DNA of 64,000 nucleotides from Methanosarcina mazei S-6 (lineage in GTDB: Archaea > Halobacteriota > Methanosarcinia > Methanosarcinales > Methanosarcinaceae). Made by a program: the position numbers and the translations under genes. The stretch spans positions 1,302,001-1,366,000 of the forward strand of contig NZ_CP009512.1 in assembly GCF_000970205.1 (NCBI RefSeq), given 5' to 3'. Below are positions 8,181 to 18,300 of this stretch, in pieces (the stretch's first letter is position 1; the number at the start of each line of letters is the position of its first letter). Below the pieces are notes generated by a model that was not told where the DNA came from, ran no database searches, and worked only from the letters and a program-made list of their open reading frames with translations.

Positions 8181-8390
8181 TTCAAGTATGCAGAATGGCG
8201 GAAAGTAGAACCGCGACTGGACGAAGGGGTAGACGAACTCGTAATACATATCGAGTCAATGACAGGAATCAGTGATGAAAGCATGCTTATCTACAGAGAG
8301 GTTAAGGAAATCAAAATCAGGTATAGGCAGCAGAAGGATGAGATACAGGCAAGAATTGATGAGCTGAATAAGGGAAAAGAACGGATGTAA
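8178..8390 (+). pseudogene. Orphan coding fragment
   Basis: An open frame of about 70 codons ending in TAA (8388-8390) with good codon pattern. Visible pieces are EFKYAEWRKVEPRLDEGVDE, LVIHIESMTGISDESMLIYR and a charged C-terminal helix ending in DELNKGKERM. There is no credible start codon and the frame runs back into repeat copy C, so it looks like the 3' end of a lost gene. Family not recognised. Confidence 0.5.
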
Positions 8391-8427
8391 TGGTGTGTGG
8401 TTGGCTTTTCAGGGCAAAGGCTGGAAG

Positions 8428-8609
8428 TTAAGATACCTTCAATACATTATGTAATTCTTTTGCAGTTACTTTTTCATGCGCTTGCAGGTAGCCTGTAATT
8501 TTTCTATTGCCCTTACGTTCTTTTTCTTTAAAGTTCTCTTCTTTTTTTATAGCAAATTTCCGCACTATTGATGCGAGATTTTTATTGTTAGTCTAAGCGA
8601 ATATAAAGT
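8428..8609 (-). pseudogene. DUF1016-like fragment joined to an HTH-like tail
   Basis: On the minus strand, sequence from about 8609 reads FIFA, stop, TNNKNLASIVRKF, which matches the FYLTYADNQKLAPLVREI part of the YhcG gene. The frame then continues coding-like as RKITGYLQAHEKVTAKEL and ends LHNVLKVS before TAA (8430-8428). The tail resembles a winged helix. It looks like a mosaic remnant. Confidence 0.45.
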
Positions 8610-8697
8610 CCTCAATTCCATTAATTTCCAAAATCCATACCTTTTATAATACTTGAATATTATCTTAAAGTCATAAGAATTATTTCAGGACCTGGTT

Positions 8698-10062
8698 ATG
8701 AACCCTTTTTTTAAACAAAAGGAATCTGAAACCCTTGAACTGAAAAAATCCACTGCACAATTGAAACCTGCCGTAATCTCTATAGTTGCTATACTCAACA
8801 AGCATCAGGAAGGCAAATTATACTTTGGAGTTAAGGACGATGGGACAGTTGTGGGGCAGGAAATTGGGAATGACACTTTGAGAACCATTTCTCAGGCTAT
8901 TTCAGCGTACATAGAACCAAAAGTCTATCCCGTTATCCGGCAAGTAACTTTCGAGGGAAAATCTTGCATTGAAGTCGAATTCCAGGGAAATGAAGTACCT
9001 TACTTTGCATACGGCAGAGCTTATATTCGCACTTCTGATGAGGACAAGCCCCTGAGTGTAAAAGAACTTGAGAACCTGATACTCAGGAAGAATAAGGACC
9101 AATTGAAGTGGGATAGTTCCATTTGCAGGGAAGCAAGTTTAGAAGATATCAGTGAAGAAAAAGTCAGGTCCTTTGTAAAAGAAGCTGGCAAAGAGTACAA
9201 AGGGCTTGAAAATTCCCTGAAAAAATTAAAGCTCTCAAAAGACGGAAATTTAACAAATGCCGCAGTCATTCTTTTCGGAAAGAAACCCGAGGATTTTTTC
9301 CCTAATGCAAAACTCAGGTGTGCAGTCTTTGCTACAAATGACACTTCATATATCATTGACATGCAGGACTATACAGGTGATCTCTTCTACCTGATAGGTG
9401 AGGCTGAAAAATACCTCCTTAAAAACACCCACATTGGAATGCGGCTTGAGGGCCTGAAGAGAATCGACGTCCCTGAAATCTCGAAAGAAGCAATAAGAGA
9501 AGCCATAATAAATGCCTTTTGCCACCGGGACTATTATGAATATGATTCCGTAAATGTAGCCGTATTCAAAAACCGTGTGGAAATCAGAAACAAAGGTCTC
9601 CTTTATGGAGGACTTACCATCGAACAGATCAAGACCGAAATGGTTTCTGAGCGAAGGAATGAGCTGATAGCTGAAATCTTCCATGAAATTCACTGGATTG
9701 AAAAATGGGGCAGAGGAATAAGTCTTATCCTTTCGATGGAACCCGACACTGATTTTAAAGAGGTTGGGACTCAGTTTATTGTAACGTTTAAGAGGAAGTA
9801 TTTTGAGGATAGTGAGGAAAGAGACGGAGAAAAGGTCGGAGAAAAGGTCGGAGAAAAGGTCGGAGAAACTCTAACCCAAAATCAAGAAGTGATACTCAGT
9901 TTGATAAGAGAAAATTCACGAATTTCAGCCAGGGAACTTTCCGATAGAGTAGGCATTTCTGCAAGAAAAACTGAAGAAAACATTTCTAAATTAAAGAAAA
10001 AGGGTTTACTCAAGAGAATCGGTTCGGCTAGAGGCGGTTACTGGGAAATCATTGAAAAATGA
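8698..10062 (+). CDS. AlbA_2 (Schlafen-type) putative DNA-binding regulator
   Basis: 454 residues. The N-terminal AlbA_2 domain (residues about 10-125) shows ESETLELKKSTAQLKPAVIS, YFGVKDDGTVVGQEIG and EPKVYPVI. The middle contains the divergent ATPase-like region with EAIREAIINAFCHRDY and VEIRNKGLLYGGLTIEQI. The C-terminus is a winged helix (ENSRISARELSDRVGISART-like). Linking them is a 12-bp tandem repeat (9826-9861) that encodes GEKV three times. Family members act as transcription regulators or nucleic-acid-binding proteins. An ancestor or relative is broken at 3126-3800. Starts with ATG directly before NPFFKQKE. Confidence 0.85.
   Translation: MNPFFKQKESETLELKKSTAQLKPAVISIVAILNKHQEGKLYFGVKDDGTVVGQEIGNDTLRTISQAISAYIEPKVYPVIRQVTFEGKSCIEVEFQGNEVPYFAYGRAYIRTSDEDKPLSVKELENLILRKNKDQLKWDSSICREASLEDISEEKVRSFVKEAGKEYKGLENSLKKLKLSKDGNLTNAAVILFGKKPEDFFPNAKLRCAVFATNDTSYIIDMQDYTGDLFYLIGEAEKYLLKNTHIGMRLEGLKRIDVPEISKEAIREAIINAFCHRDYYEYDSVNVAVFKNRVEIRNKGLLYGGLTIEQIKTEMVSERRNELIAEIFHEIHWIEKWGRGISLILSMEPDTDFKEVGTQFIVTFKRKYFEDSEERDGEKVGEKVGEKVGETLTQNQEVILSLIRENSRISARELSDRVGISARKTEENISKLKKKGLLKRIGSARGGYWEIIEK
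9826..9861 (+). repeat. In-frame 12-bp repeat, 3 copies
   Basis: GGAGAAAAGGTC occurs three times in a row within the AlbA_2 gene and encodes GEKV repeats in the linker before the winged helix. Copy number may vary between strains. Confidence 0.9.
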
Positions 10063-10084
10063 GGAACTGGAGCCGCCTGTGGGG

Positions 10085-10400
10085 CTGTCTGAATATTACT
10101 GTTTTATTATATTTTCGGGCGGGCTGCTCCCCTTTTTCCCCACCTACCGTTTATTATCTTTTTGATCTTGCCCTAAACCGGTCAGCAACAAAACTCTCTC
10201 CATCATAAAATCCTCAAACCGGACCCCTGAATACAAAACCCTTGATAACGACCGGGAATACCTGAGATACCTAATTAAAAAATCTTCGGGAGGAAGTTTT
10301 GGAATTTACAGGAAATCCCTGCGTTGAGGAACTGGCTGATGTGAAGGCGGTTGTTGATGCATTTTCCGAGATCAATGGTTTGAGGATATTGTAAGTGTGC
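10085..10400. repeat. Dispersed repeat copy D
   Basis: Shares GGGCTGCTCCCCTTTTTCCC, CACCTACC, TTTATTA and the TCAAACCGG end with copies A and C. The part from about 10215 onward matches copy A (for example CTTGATA...GACCGGGAATA...GGAGG). Confidence 0.6.
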
Positions 10401-10518
10401 AGGAGAGAAAGAAAGAGGAAAGAGGAGGATTTGCTGGTAGGATTTTGCTTATTGGGTTTTTGATAAAGGGGAGGAGTGAAGTTTGTGTAGAGACTTTTTC
10501 TCGAAATTCCTTGGTGAT

Positions 10519-10612
10519 TGGAGGCTGATATTGCAAGTAAGGAAAAGATTGAAGAGGTAGCCGAGAACGGAAAGAAGCAATTAAACTCTACTTCGAAGAC
10601 GAAGACTCTTAG
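10519..10612 (+). pseudogene. HicB C-terminal remnant, frameshifted
   Basis: The codons GAA GCA ATT AAA CTC TAC TTC GAA GAC before TAG (10610-10612) encode EAIKLYFED, the C-terminal helix typical of HicB. The upstream part is out of frame and no start remains. Confidence 0.5.
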
Positions 10613-10769
10613 ATCTAGGCTGCCGAACAGATTTTTATCATACTTGTAGAGTTTTTCTCTTAAATATAAGAATCTCTTTTTGTTTTTCTAAAAAAGATTG
10701 ATGCACTCGTTTTTCTATATGGGCAATGACTCACTGTTACTACTTATTTTTCAGCATAGTCTTTTGGTC

Positions 10770-12116
10770 TTATGGTTTTATGAAGCTTTTAGCAAATTTT
10801 TCAAGTATTACCGAACTTGGATGCGCTGATAAGGATACTAGTTTATTTGCGAGCGCAACAGGGAACAAAGAATTATCATACATATCACATTTTAATTGTT
10901 CTAGATTCTGCAGAATTGAGTCTAGATTCTTAAAATTTTCTTTTTTTGGATCAAGAACGACAGATTCGTTTTCAACAGGTATAGTTACAACGTATAATCT
11001 TTCGTCACGGGATTTGAAAATCAATTTTCCCCCATAATAAGATGTCCTTGCATAGGGATTATCTGGATCAGCTTTGCCGGGAATGATATACTTATATATG
11101 TAGTTGTTGTTTATGAGCAAAAGTGTCCCAGATTCCATCTTATTTCCTATTTGAGCGGCGTGTTCTACAAAAGATCCACTTTTTTCAACACCTACTAAAT
11201 TAAGATCATATTTTTCCAATAAATAGTTAGACAAATCTCTCATTGGTTTATGCATATTCGCGGTGACACTAAAAAATGCTAAAGGCCCCTCTTTGATAAA
11301 TAATGTTTCTTTCAGCAGAGAGGGCTTTATCCTCAATATTGTTCTAATATAATGAATCAACAATATATGTTCAAGAAGATTGGTAACATATGCTAAAATC
11401 CCACCTGCCCCAAATTCATCATCAATTACTTCGTGAAGCCTAAAAACATCTGTTAAATATATTTTTTCGCCACAGTCATCGCAACAGAAAAGATAATTCT
11501 CTGACATATCCCTTTTGTTTAATTCAATTCTTTTATTGTTACATTTTGGATTTGGACAACTAGAGAGTGTGTAAGAAGCGATTTCCTTTTTACTGTCGTA
11601 TTCCCTATATAAAAACCATTTTAGAGTTTCAATGAAATTTTCTTTATTTTCTGTAAAAAACTCATAAAATGTATTTCTAACTGAATTGGTTAAACTTTCA
11701 TCTTTGTAAGAAATGTTTTTTGTGGGAAGAACAAATTTTAGCCGTTCTATTTTTTTGAGCCTTTCGATATCTTCGGGATCTATAAACGGTTTGTTAGAAA
11801 GAGTTTTAAGATCCTTAAGCTCAAAAATCAATGCTCCAAATTGAAAAAAGTTCAAAACACATGATGGAAACTCTCTTCTAATGAAAACCTCTGTATACCC
11901 TCCATCTATTGTGATAAAAAGGCTTATAGGGCTTTTTAAATCATAATTGACATCAGCTATAAGATTTTCTTCTCTTAGAACAATCTCATCAGAGCCGCTG
12001 GGAAGACTGCATTTATCTAAGAATTCTTTAATATCTTGGTCCCATATTATGTTAGTATGTGACGATTTACTCGCATATTCATTTGGTCTCCTTCCAGCTT
12101 GACTTGAATAACTCAT
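10770..12116 (-). CDS. NurA-domain nuclease
   Basis: 448 residues. The NurA hallmark is SLFITIDGGYTEVFIRREFP near residue 90, where the Asp of IDGG is a metal ligand; a second conserved region (ESGTLLLINNNYIYKYIIPG, then YYGGKLIFKS) follows in the C-terminal half. In between is a probable zinc ribbon, CPNPKCNNK and CCDDCGEK. NurA is a 5'-3' exonuclease and ssDNA endonuclease that works with the HerA translocase in end resection; defence-associated versions occur next to restriction genes. It starts 4 bp inside the HerA gene (ATGA overlap) and is the last gene of the operon. Confidence 0.82.
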   Translation of the reverse strand: MSYSSQAGRRPNEYASKSSHTNIIWDQDIKEFLDKCSLPSGSDEIVLREENLIADVNYDLKSPISLFITIDGGYTEVFIRREFPSCVLNFFQFGALIFELKDLKTLSNKPFIDPEDIERLKKIERLKFVLPTKNISYKDESLTNSVRNTFYEFFTENKENFIETLKWFLYREYDSKKEIASYTLSSCPNPKCNNKRIELNKRDMSENYLFCCDDCGEKIYLTDVFRLHEVIDDEFGAGGILAYVTNLLEHILLIHYIRTILRIKPSLLKETLFIKEGPLAFFSVTANMHKPMRDLSNYLLEKYDLNLVGVEKSGSFVEHAAQIGNKMESGTLLLINNNYIYKYIIPGKADPDNPYARTSYYGGKLIFKSRDERLYVVTIPVENESVVLDPKKENFKNLDSILQNLEQLKCDMYDNSLFPVALANKLVSLSAHPSSVILEKFAKSFIKP

Positions 12117-12985
12117 CTTAATTCCTCTAAATCAATTTCATCAGCCAAAAATCGATCGATGTGGACTGGTACCACAAAGGAATTCGAATAAGTCTTCATT
12201 CTGATGAATCCCTTGTCTGAGGTAGCGTTGAATAGAATTAAATTTTCGGTAAAATCTTTAAAATCATAGTATTTTTTAATTTCTTTTATCTCATCTTCAT
12301 TGTTTAAATGAGCAATAAACCAATTCTGGGTATTTTTTAATATATTTGAAGATATTGAGCTTACTTCTTGAGTTGCATAGATTAAACCTAAATTTAACTT
12401 TGCTCCTTCTTTTGCTATTCGGTTATATATATCACTCATATCTTTATCTTCTTTCTTTGGAAAGAGATTGTGAGCTTCTTCAAAGTAAAATTGTACAAAA
12501 TTATTTGGTTTATTTCTGGTGAAATTACCCATTGAGTGGTTGAATATTTTACTACATATTCTCTCAGAGTATAGCTTTTGAATTTCCGGATCTCCTTGAG
12601 ATAAGTCAATTATTATTATTTTACCTTGAGCCAATGCTTCTATTATTTCTTCTTCAAATGGTTTTTCGTTAGTGGCAGTATGTAGATCTTTCATTTTTCT
12701 TAGCTTAAGGTAACCACTGATATTTTGTCTGCCAGTTGGATTTTTTTTCTTAGTTAAAAATATTAGTAATGCTTTTAAATCTTCGTCTATCCAATCATGC
12801 CCTTTCTTTTTTTTATAATCTTCAAAAAATTCAGAATTAGATTGTTCCCAGATGGTAGTAAACCAACTAGTTGCCTCTTTAAGAGTAATTCCATTCTTTG
12901 GATTTATTTTTCCATCTTCTTGCACTAATTTGTTTAGGTTATCATTCCCCTCAAAATAAACTTTATAATTTGTTGGGGGAATCAA
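12113..12985 (-). CDS. HerA-like ATPase, C-terminal half only
   Basis: 290 residues. Visible are the Walker B region FVQFYFEEAHNLFP, the sensor segment LGLIYATQEVSSISSNIL, NWFIAHLNNEDE, and a C-terminal GFIRMKTYS, all typical of HerA/DUF87 hexameric DNA translocases. The N-terminal HAS barrel and Walker A (GxxGxGKS) are absent: the frame begins at a TTG inside the stop codon of the upstream helicase and enters directly at a mid-protein position (IPPTNYKVYFEG). Relatives have roughly 250-300 more residues upstream. Without Walker A it should not hydrolyse ATP. A deletion that also removed the end of res is the likely cause. Confidence 0.75.
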   Translation of the reverse strand: MIPPTNYKVYFEGNDNLNKLVQEDGKINPKNGITLKEATSWFTTIWEQSNSEFFEDYKKKKGHDWIDEDLKALLIFLTKKKNPTGRQNISGYLKLRKMKDLHTATNEKPFEEEIIEALAQGKIIIIDLSQGDPEIQKLYSERICSKIFNHSMGNFTRNKPNNFVQFYFEEAHNLFPKKEDKDMSDIYNRIAKEGAKLNLGLIYATQEVSSISSNILKNTQNWFIAHLNNEDEIKEIKKYYDFKDFTENLILFNATSDKGFIRMKTYSNSFVVPVHIDRFLADEIDLEELR

Positions 12986-15338
12986 TCCTGCACTGAATAA
13001 GCAACATAAGTATGCTGCTTTCTTCCTCCCATATCTGATTTTATCTGAGTAATCATGTTCGTTTTCTCTAGAAGCTGGTAGTATATTTTTGTCCAGTCTA
13101 GGAGATTAATTTCGGGGCTCCTGATTTCCCTTCTTGGTTTTTTGTACTCAGCTCTTATTTCTTCAGATTCATTACTTTCAAGGACATCAATTTTAGGATA
13201 AAGGTCAATCTCTACTGGCTCCATTTTTTCATAACTATCAAGCTCAAAAATATGGTTTTTAAATTCCCGGTTGTTATAGTCAGGTATGAGTAACTCTTCC
13301 TTTATGTAGGAATCATTAATCTGGATTTTTATTGGGATTTCAATTCTGTTGTCTACAGTCACTCCTTCATTTCTGAGGTAGTATTTGAACTGATCCATAT
13401 AGTTGGCTTCAATGCCGAAGATGTTCAGAGTTTCAAGCACAGGGATATATTCAGAAGAGCCATCTGTTGCAGTACTCCTTTTTAAGCTCATATTTTTTCC
13501 TTTGAGCCGAACACCTCTCCCGAAAAGCTGGATGATCTGCGAGCCTTCACTTTTGCCTATGTTCAAAAGACCCATGTTAGAAACGCGCCAGGAGTTCCAG
13601 CCCTCAATGAATTTCTTTGCCCCTATGAGTATATTGATGTTGGAATTGTTTGAGTTGATATCCCTGAAAAGAGAGTAGCTTATATCATCCGAATCAATGC
13701 GAAGGTTCAGGATTTTTGCGGTAGTGGGATCTTTGCATTCATTTTCTACACGATCCAAAAACTGGCCATCGCTTCCGATATTGATTACTCCAAAGTATTT
13801 TCCAGTTCCGCATTTAAGTGCGATTTCTCCTTTTGCATTTTTAATGTTCACTAGGTAGAGAGGAGCAGAGCCTACAGTGTGGAAAACCTTTTTCAGTATA
13901 TTGGTATAGATTTCTTCCGGAGATAGCCCGCTTTCACGGAGAAACTTGAGCTTCTGTTCAGGATATTGGGGAGAAAAGATGTCTATCCCTGTGGGATCTT
14001 CAAGTCCTGAATTCCCTTCAAAGATATCTTTGATGTTATTTATTACCCAGTTATCTTCGTTTTTGAGGAATTTTCCGAGGAAATTGATCACCTGTAAAAC
14101 ATCAGAAGTTTCAGTGTTTTTATTTACGCTACTCCCCAAAAAAACCCAGAGAGGTTCTGCAATATTATATTCTTGGGTTTCAGCATAGTTGTCATTGAAA
14201 ATTTTCTTTTGCTGGTAGAAGGAAAGCAAGTTCACGAGCATGAGTTTGTGCTTTATTTCATCAGAATATGCCTTGTCCTTGAGGTTCAAGATTTTGTATT
14301 TTTTTCCATATCCGTCTTCAAAGAAGAAGCGATAGGAGTAATCAAAAAGAATTGATTTGCCGTATTCATGAAAAAGTTTCTGTCCCTCTTCGCTCCCTGA
14401 AGCTACAGCCTGCCCGAAAGTAGCACTGTATTCAATTTTGAACCCATCGGAAGTGAGCTCATTCCTGAAGTAATTCCATTTCTTTCCACTACTACCTTTG
14501 TGTCCTTCATCCACAAAGACCAGGTTCTTTGTCCCGAATTTTTCAATATCTATGGTGACTCCAGAGCCCTTTTTTTCATCGGTAAGTTTATGGATGTCAA
14601 CCACTTTTATGGTGTTCTCATCTGCAAATTTGGAAAAATCCCCAAACTCTGTGTTTCCAAAAAGCATGCAAGGAATACGGCTTTTCTTCATCTCTTCGAT
14701 GTGCTGGAAGGAAAGATTTTCGTTTGGGGTGATGAGCAGAATGTTGTCAAATTTAATCCGGTATTTTCCCCTGTTATGTTTTATGAACTGGAGATAATTG
14801 AGATGAACGAGGAATGTTTTCCCAGACCCAGTTGCCATCCAGAATGCAAGTTTTCTGAGATCATTTCTTGAATGAATGAATCCACTATTCTCTTCTTCAA
14901 TTGGACTTGTATGCTCTTTAATGAATCTATACTCAAATTCTGTTAGTTCATTGATAAAATTAACATGATCAGAGAAATATCTATCTAGATCTCCCCGAAA
15001 AGCACAGATAGGTATTGGAAGTACTTGAGTTTTATAGGAGTTTCCCTAGACTGGTTGATATGTTCCATATACTCTCTGATGTTGCTGTCATAGTCTTCGA
15101 GCATGGGCTTAAGTCTTGGTTCCAGTTTCTTCAGGGAATAAAGAGCATGGAACATGTAGCTTCTCCCTTCTTCATCAAACCCTTCTTCTGTCTGTTTCAG
15201 GATCTCTTTCAGTTCTTTAAAATTTTTCATCCCGAAGAGATTGAGCATATATGAGTTCAGAACGAGGTGGTCGTCAAGCAAAGCCTTCCTTTTACCACTG
15301 CTATTCTTTGCCCCGCTCTTCCTTCTACTCACCGTCAT
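12982..15338 (-). pseudogene. Res-like superfamily 2 helicase, frameshifted and truncated
   Basis: Type III Res-like DEAD/DEAH helicase in two frames. The first piece (15338-14985, 117 codons) ends KYFQYLSVLFGEI then TAG. The matching continuation LDRYFSDHVNFINELTEFEY, then RNDLRKLAFWMATGSGKT, is in another frame that runs to 12982. Helicase motifs are present: Walker A ATGSGKT, DEGH in LVFVDEGHKGSS, motif VI in IIQLFGRGVRLKG. The normal C-terminus is missing: after YYQLLEKTNMITQIKSDMGG the protein ends in an unrelated 15-residue tail. An ATG inside the Walker A region (14838) is not a credible start. The gene begins just after mod stops. Confidence 0.8.
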
Positions 15339-15341
15339 ACC

Positions 15342-18300
15342 TCATGCCCCCATAAGCCTAGAAAAAGTTGGCTCAATCGGGAATGCACCTTCCACAGCAA
15401 AGTCCGAGTTTACATAAACCTTTGAATCAGGTTCCTTTTCCGAGAGAACGGTACTTTCAATAAAATTTTTATCCTCTTTGAGATCAAGTCCTACGGTGCA
15501 CCGCCATACCACAATAATATTTTCCTTTCTCTCGTTCTCCCCCTGAACCTTAAACCCATAAATCACACGGTAATAGGTGCCATTATTTTCGAAAGTTTTA
15601 ACTTTCTTCACATGGATTCCGAGAAGGTAGTTGAAAGTCTCTACAAGGTCTACAACCTGTTCCCGAAGTTCATTCTGATCAGAAACTTTGAGAGTATAGT
15701 TAAAAGGGTTTTTAAGCTTTGTTATGTTTAACCTGCAGGGACTATATGCAGTTTCAAAGTCGAGCATGTAATGTAACATGTAGTCCGAAAAACCATTAAG
15801 TCTTCTCTGAAATGAGCTTTTTTCTCCAAATTCTATGTTATTTAAGGTATCCTCGTACTGTTCAAGTGTAAGGTATTTGAAAATATGACTTTGCCCGTCT
15901 TTTGATTGGGGTCTTTCATCTTTCCAATCTTTTGAGTATATTATTTTTTTGATACGAGGTTTTAGGACTGAGTCAAAATAGTCACCCATCTCTATAAGTA
16001 TATATTTTCGGTTTCCACATTCTTCTTTGTTTAAGTTGAGAATTGCATGGGCAGTTGTACCAGAACCGGCAAAGAAATCAAGAATTATTGATGCTTCATC
16101 TTGAGATCCTAAATTTATTAAAAATTCCAGAAGTTTTGGAGGTTTTGGATATAAATCAATATCTTCATTTATAACATTTTTTAATGTGGACGTTCCTTCT
16201 TTTGTATTAGTTAATTTTGATATTACTGTTTTTGGATTTATTTTACTTTTTTCTTTTTCATAACATAGGATACCATTTTTATTGAAGTAAAATTTTGTAA
16301 CCTTTTGTCCTTTTGTATCGTAAGTCTCTTTTCCTTCAAGCCAATTCAGTATTTGTTTTTTCATTGCCCATCCAGCTTTGATTATTACTGGCTTTTTTAA
16401 TTTACCATTTTCAAATTCCATTTTTTCACTAATTATATATTCCTTTTCAGAGCCACCAATGCATCCAGAAAACTCATCTTTATCTCCCTCGAATTCTATT
16501 CCTGCCGGAAATAGAATTTCACTTGCTGGATTGGCTTTTGATATTTTTTTCAGTGCACCATGTGTTATAGTACCGCCGTCTGTATAATCAAAATTATCTA
16601 ACATTTTTTTATTTTTTGCATATGAATATATATATTCGTGCGATCTCGTAAAATGCCCAGCAGTTGTACCTGTACCAAGGTCCCATATTAGGTCTGCGAG
16701 ATAATTATCACTGCCAAAATATTCATTAAAAACTTGTTTTAAGTTATGAGCCTCGTTGCTATCAATACTACAAAAGAAAATTCCGTCTAATGTTAGAATT
16801 CCTTTTGAAGATTGAATTGTTTGTGATAGTAAAGATAACCAACAACTGTGCATATATCGATCTTTATATGGAAACTTATCCTTTCCAGTATTGTAAGGCG
16901 GATCAATATAAATACATTTTATCTGTTCAGTGTACTTGTTTAATAATAAATTCAATGCCTGCCAATTTTCACTATTTATCATCAGACCTCCAGTTGCTTC
17001 ATCGAGGTCATTGAAGTTTGAAAGGAGGCAGTCTTTGAAGGATTGGTCAAAGAACTTTGTATCAATTACAAGGTAAGGATTTGCTTTGAGATCTATGATC
17101 TGGGATTCAAGATCATAGAGACTTTTCTGATTCTTTATTCTGATACCATAGAGTTTTTCCCATTCTTCAAGCTGGGCTTTATTTTGCAGAATGTTGGGAT
17201 AGATAAATTCAGGTACATTGTCTATAGTCATGCAGTATTCAGATGTTAGGACAAACTTTTTTTTCTCAAAGAGCTTTTTTTGGAACTCTTCTATCTGGGA
17301 GAGGAAGTCAATAATCTTTAGGCAGATTGTTTTAAAGACCTTTACTCTTCCTACATAACGCTCCATCTTTGCTTCGTTTCCTGATTCGAGAATGTTGTCA
17401 AGGTCGAAGATTTCATTTTTGATGTAGAAATCAAGTTCATTGGTCAGGAAGCGCTTGAGGTTCTTGTGGATAAAGTAATCAGTATTATTTTCTCGCACAT
17501 AGCGGTTAAGGTGTTTTCGCAGGAAATTCTTTTTTCCGTCTATAGGTCTTGTAAGTACCTTTTTCAGGTCTGGATCTTTTATGATAGCAAGAATTTTGGT
17601 TTCTATTTCATCAAGAATTTTGTCCTGCACATTCTTAGTACCAAACTCCTTCTCTTCTTCCTTTGTCAATCCTCGGTATTCAAAGAGGATGGTAAGTTCT
17701 TTATTCTCAGGATAATAAAAAATAGGTTCCAGAACTTCCGTCTCATCTTCAGTTTCAATCTTGCTTTTTCTTTTCAGTATGAAGAACCGGTTTTCATCTT
17801 TGTTGCTGTTCTTTTCTATAGGGGTGTTTGAAATCCTGAAATGTGTGGTGTAAGTCTTCCCGTCATCCTTGAAAACATAGTTTTGGAAGTTCTTTCCTGT
17901 TTTTATGAAGTACTGACCCTTGTTTGCCCAGTGAAGCATGACCTCTTCACCGTTATAGGGGATGGCGTATTTCTGCTGTTTTGAATAGCGCTGGAGCGAT
18001 ATGAAATCTCCTTTGTCGTAGTAGCGTGAGAAAAAGTGATAAATGTGAGAGAAAATCTCGGCTTTGTGCTGTTCAAAGGTTGTTTCATCGTCTCCAAATT
18101 CTGAATCCCAAGTTTTTCTCTCTATTTCATTGCTTTGTAAATACTCTTCTGAAGTTTCAATTCCGTATGCAGGGAAATCTCCGAGTAAAGGATTAATTAA
18201 AGGGTTTATGATGGTCGTACCTGCAATCTCCGTAGCTGAAACTCCTAAATTGTTCAAAGTTGCTGCTTGAACCCATTTCTTTGCTAAAGAAGGAGAGGCC

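Larger units (their letters stand above)
10063..10769. other. Spacer with repeat copy D and a HicB remnant
   Basis: Contains dispersed repeat copy D (about 10085-10400) and a HicB remnant ending at 10612. Bases 10613-10769 are AT-rich and hold no gene I can support. Confidence 0.5.

Noticed and set aside
12982-14838. Helicase starting at the ATG in Walker A (14838)
   Set aside because: The coding sequence continues upstream (RNDLRKLAFW) in the same frame; starting there would delete essential residues.
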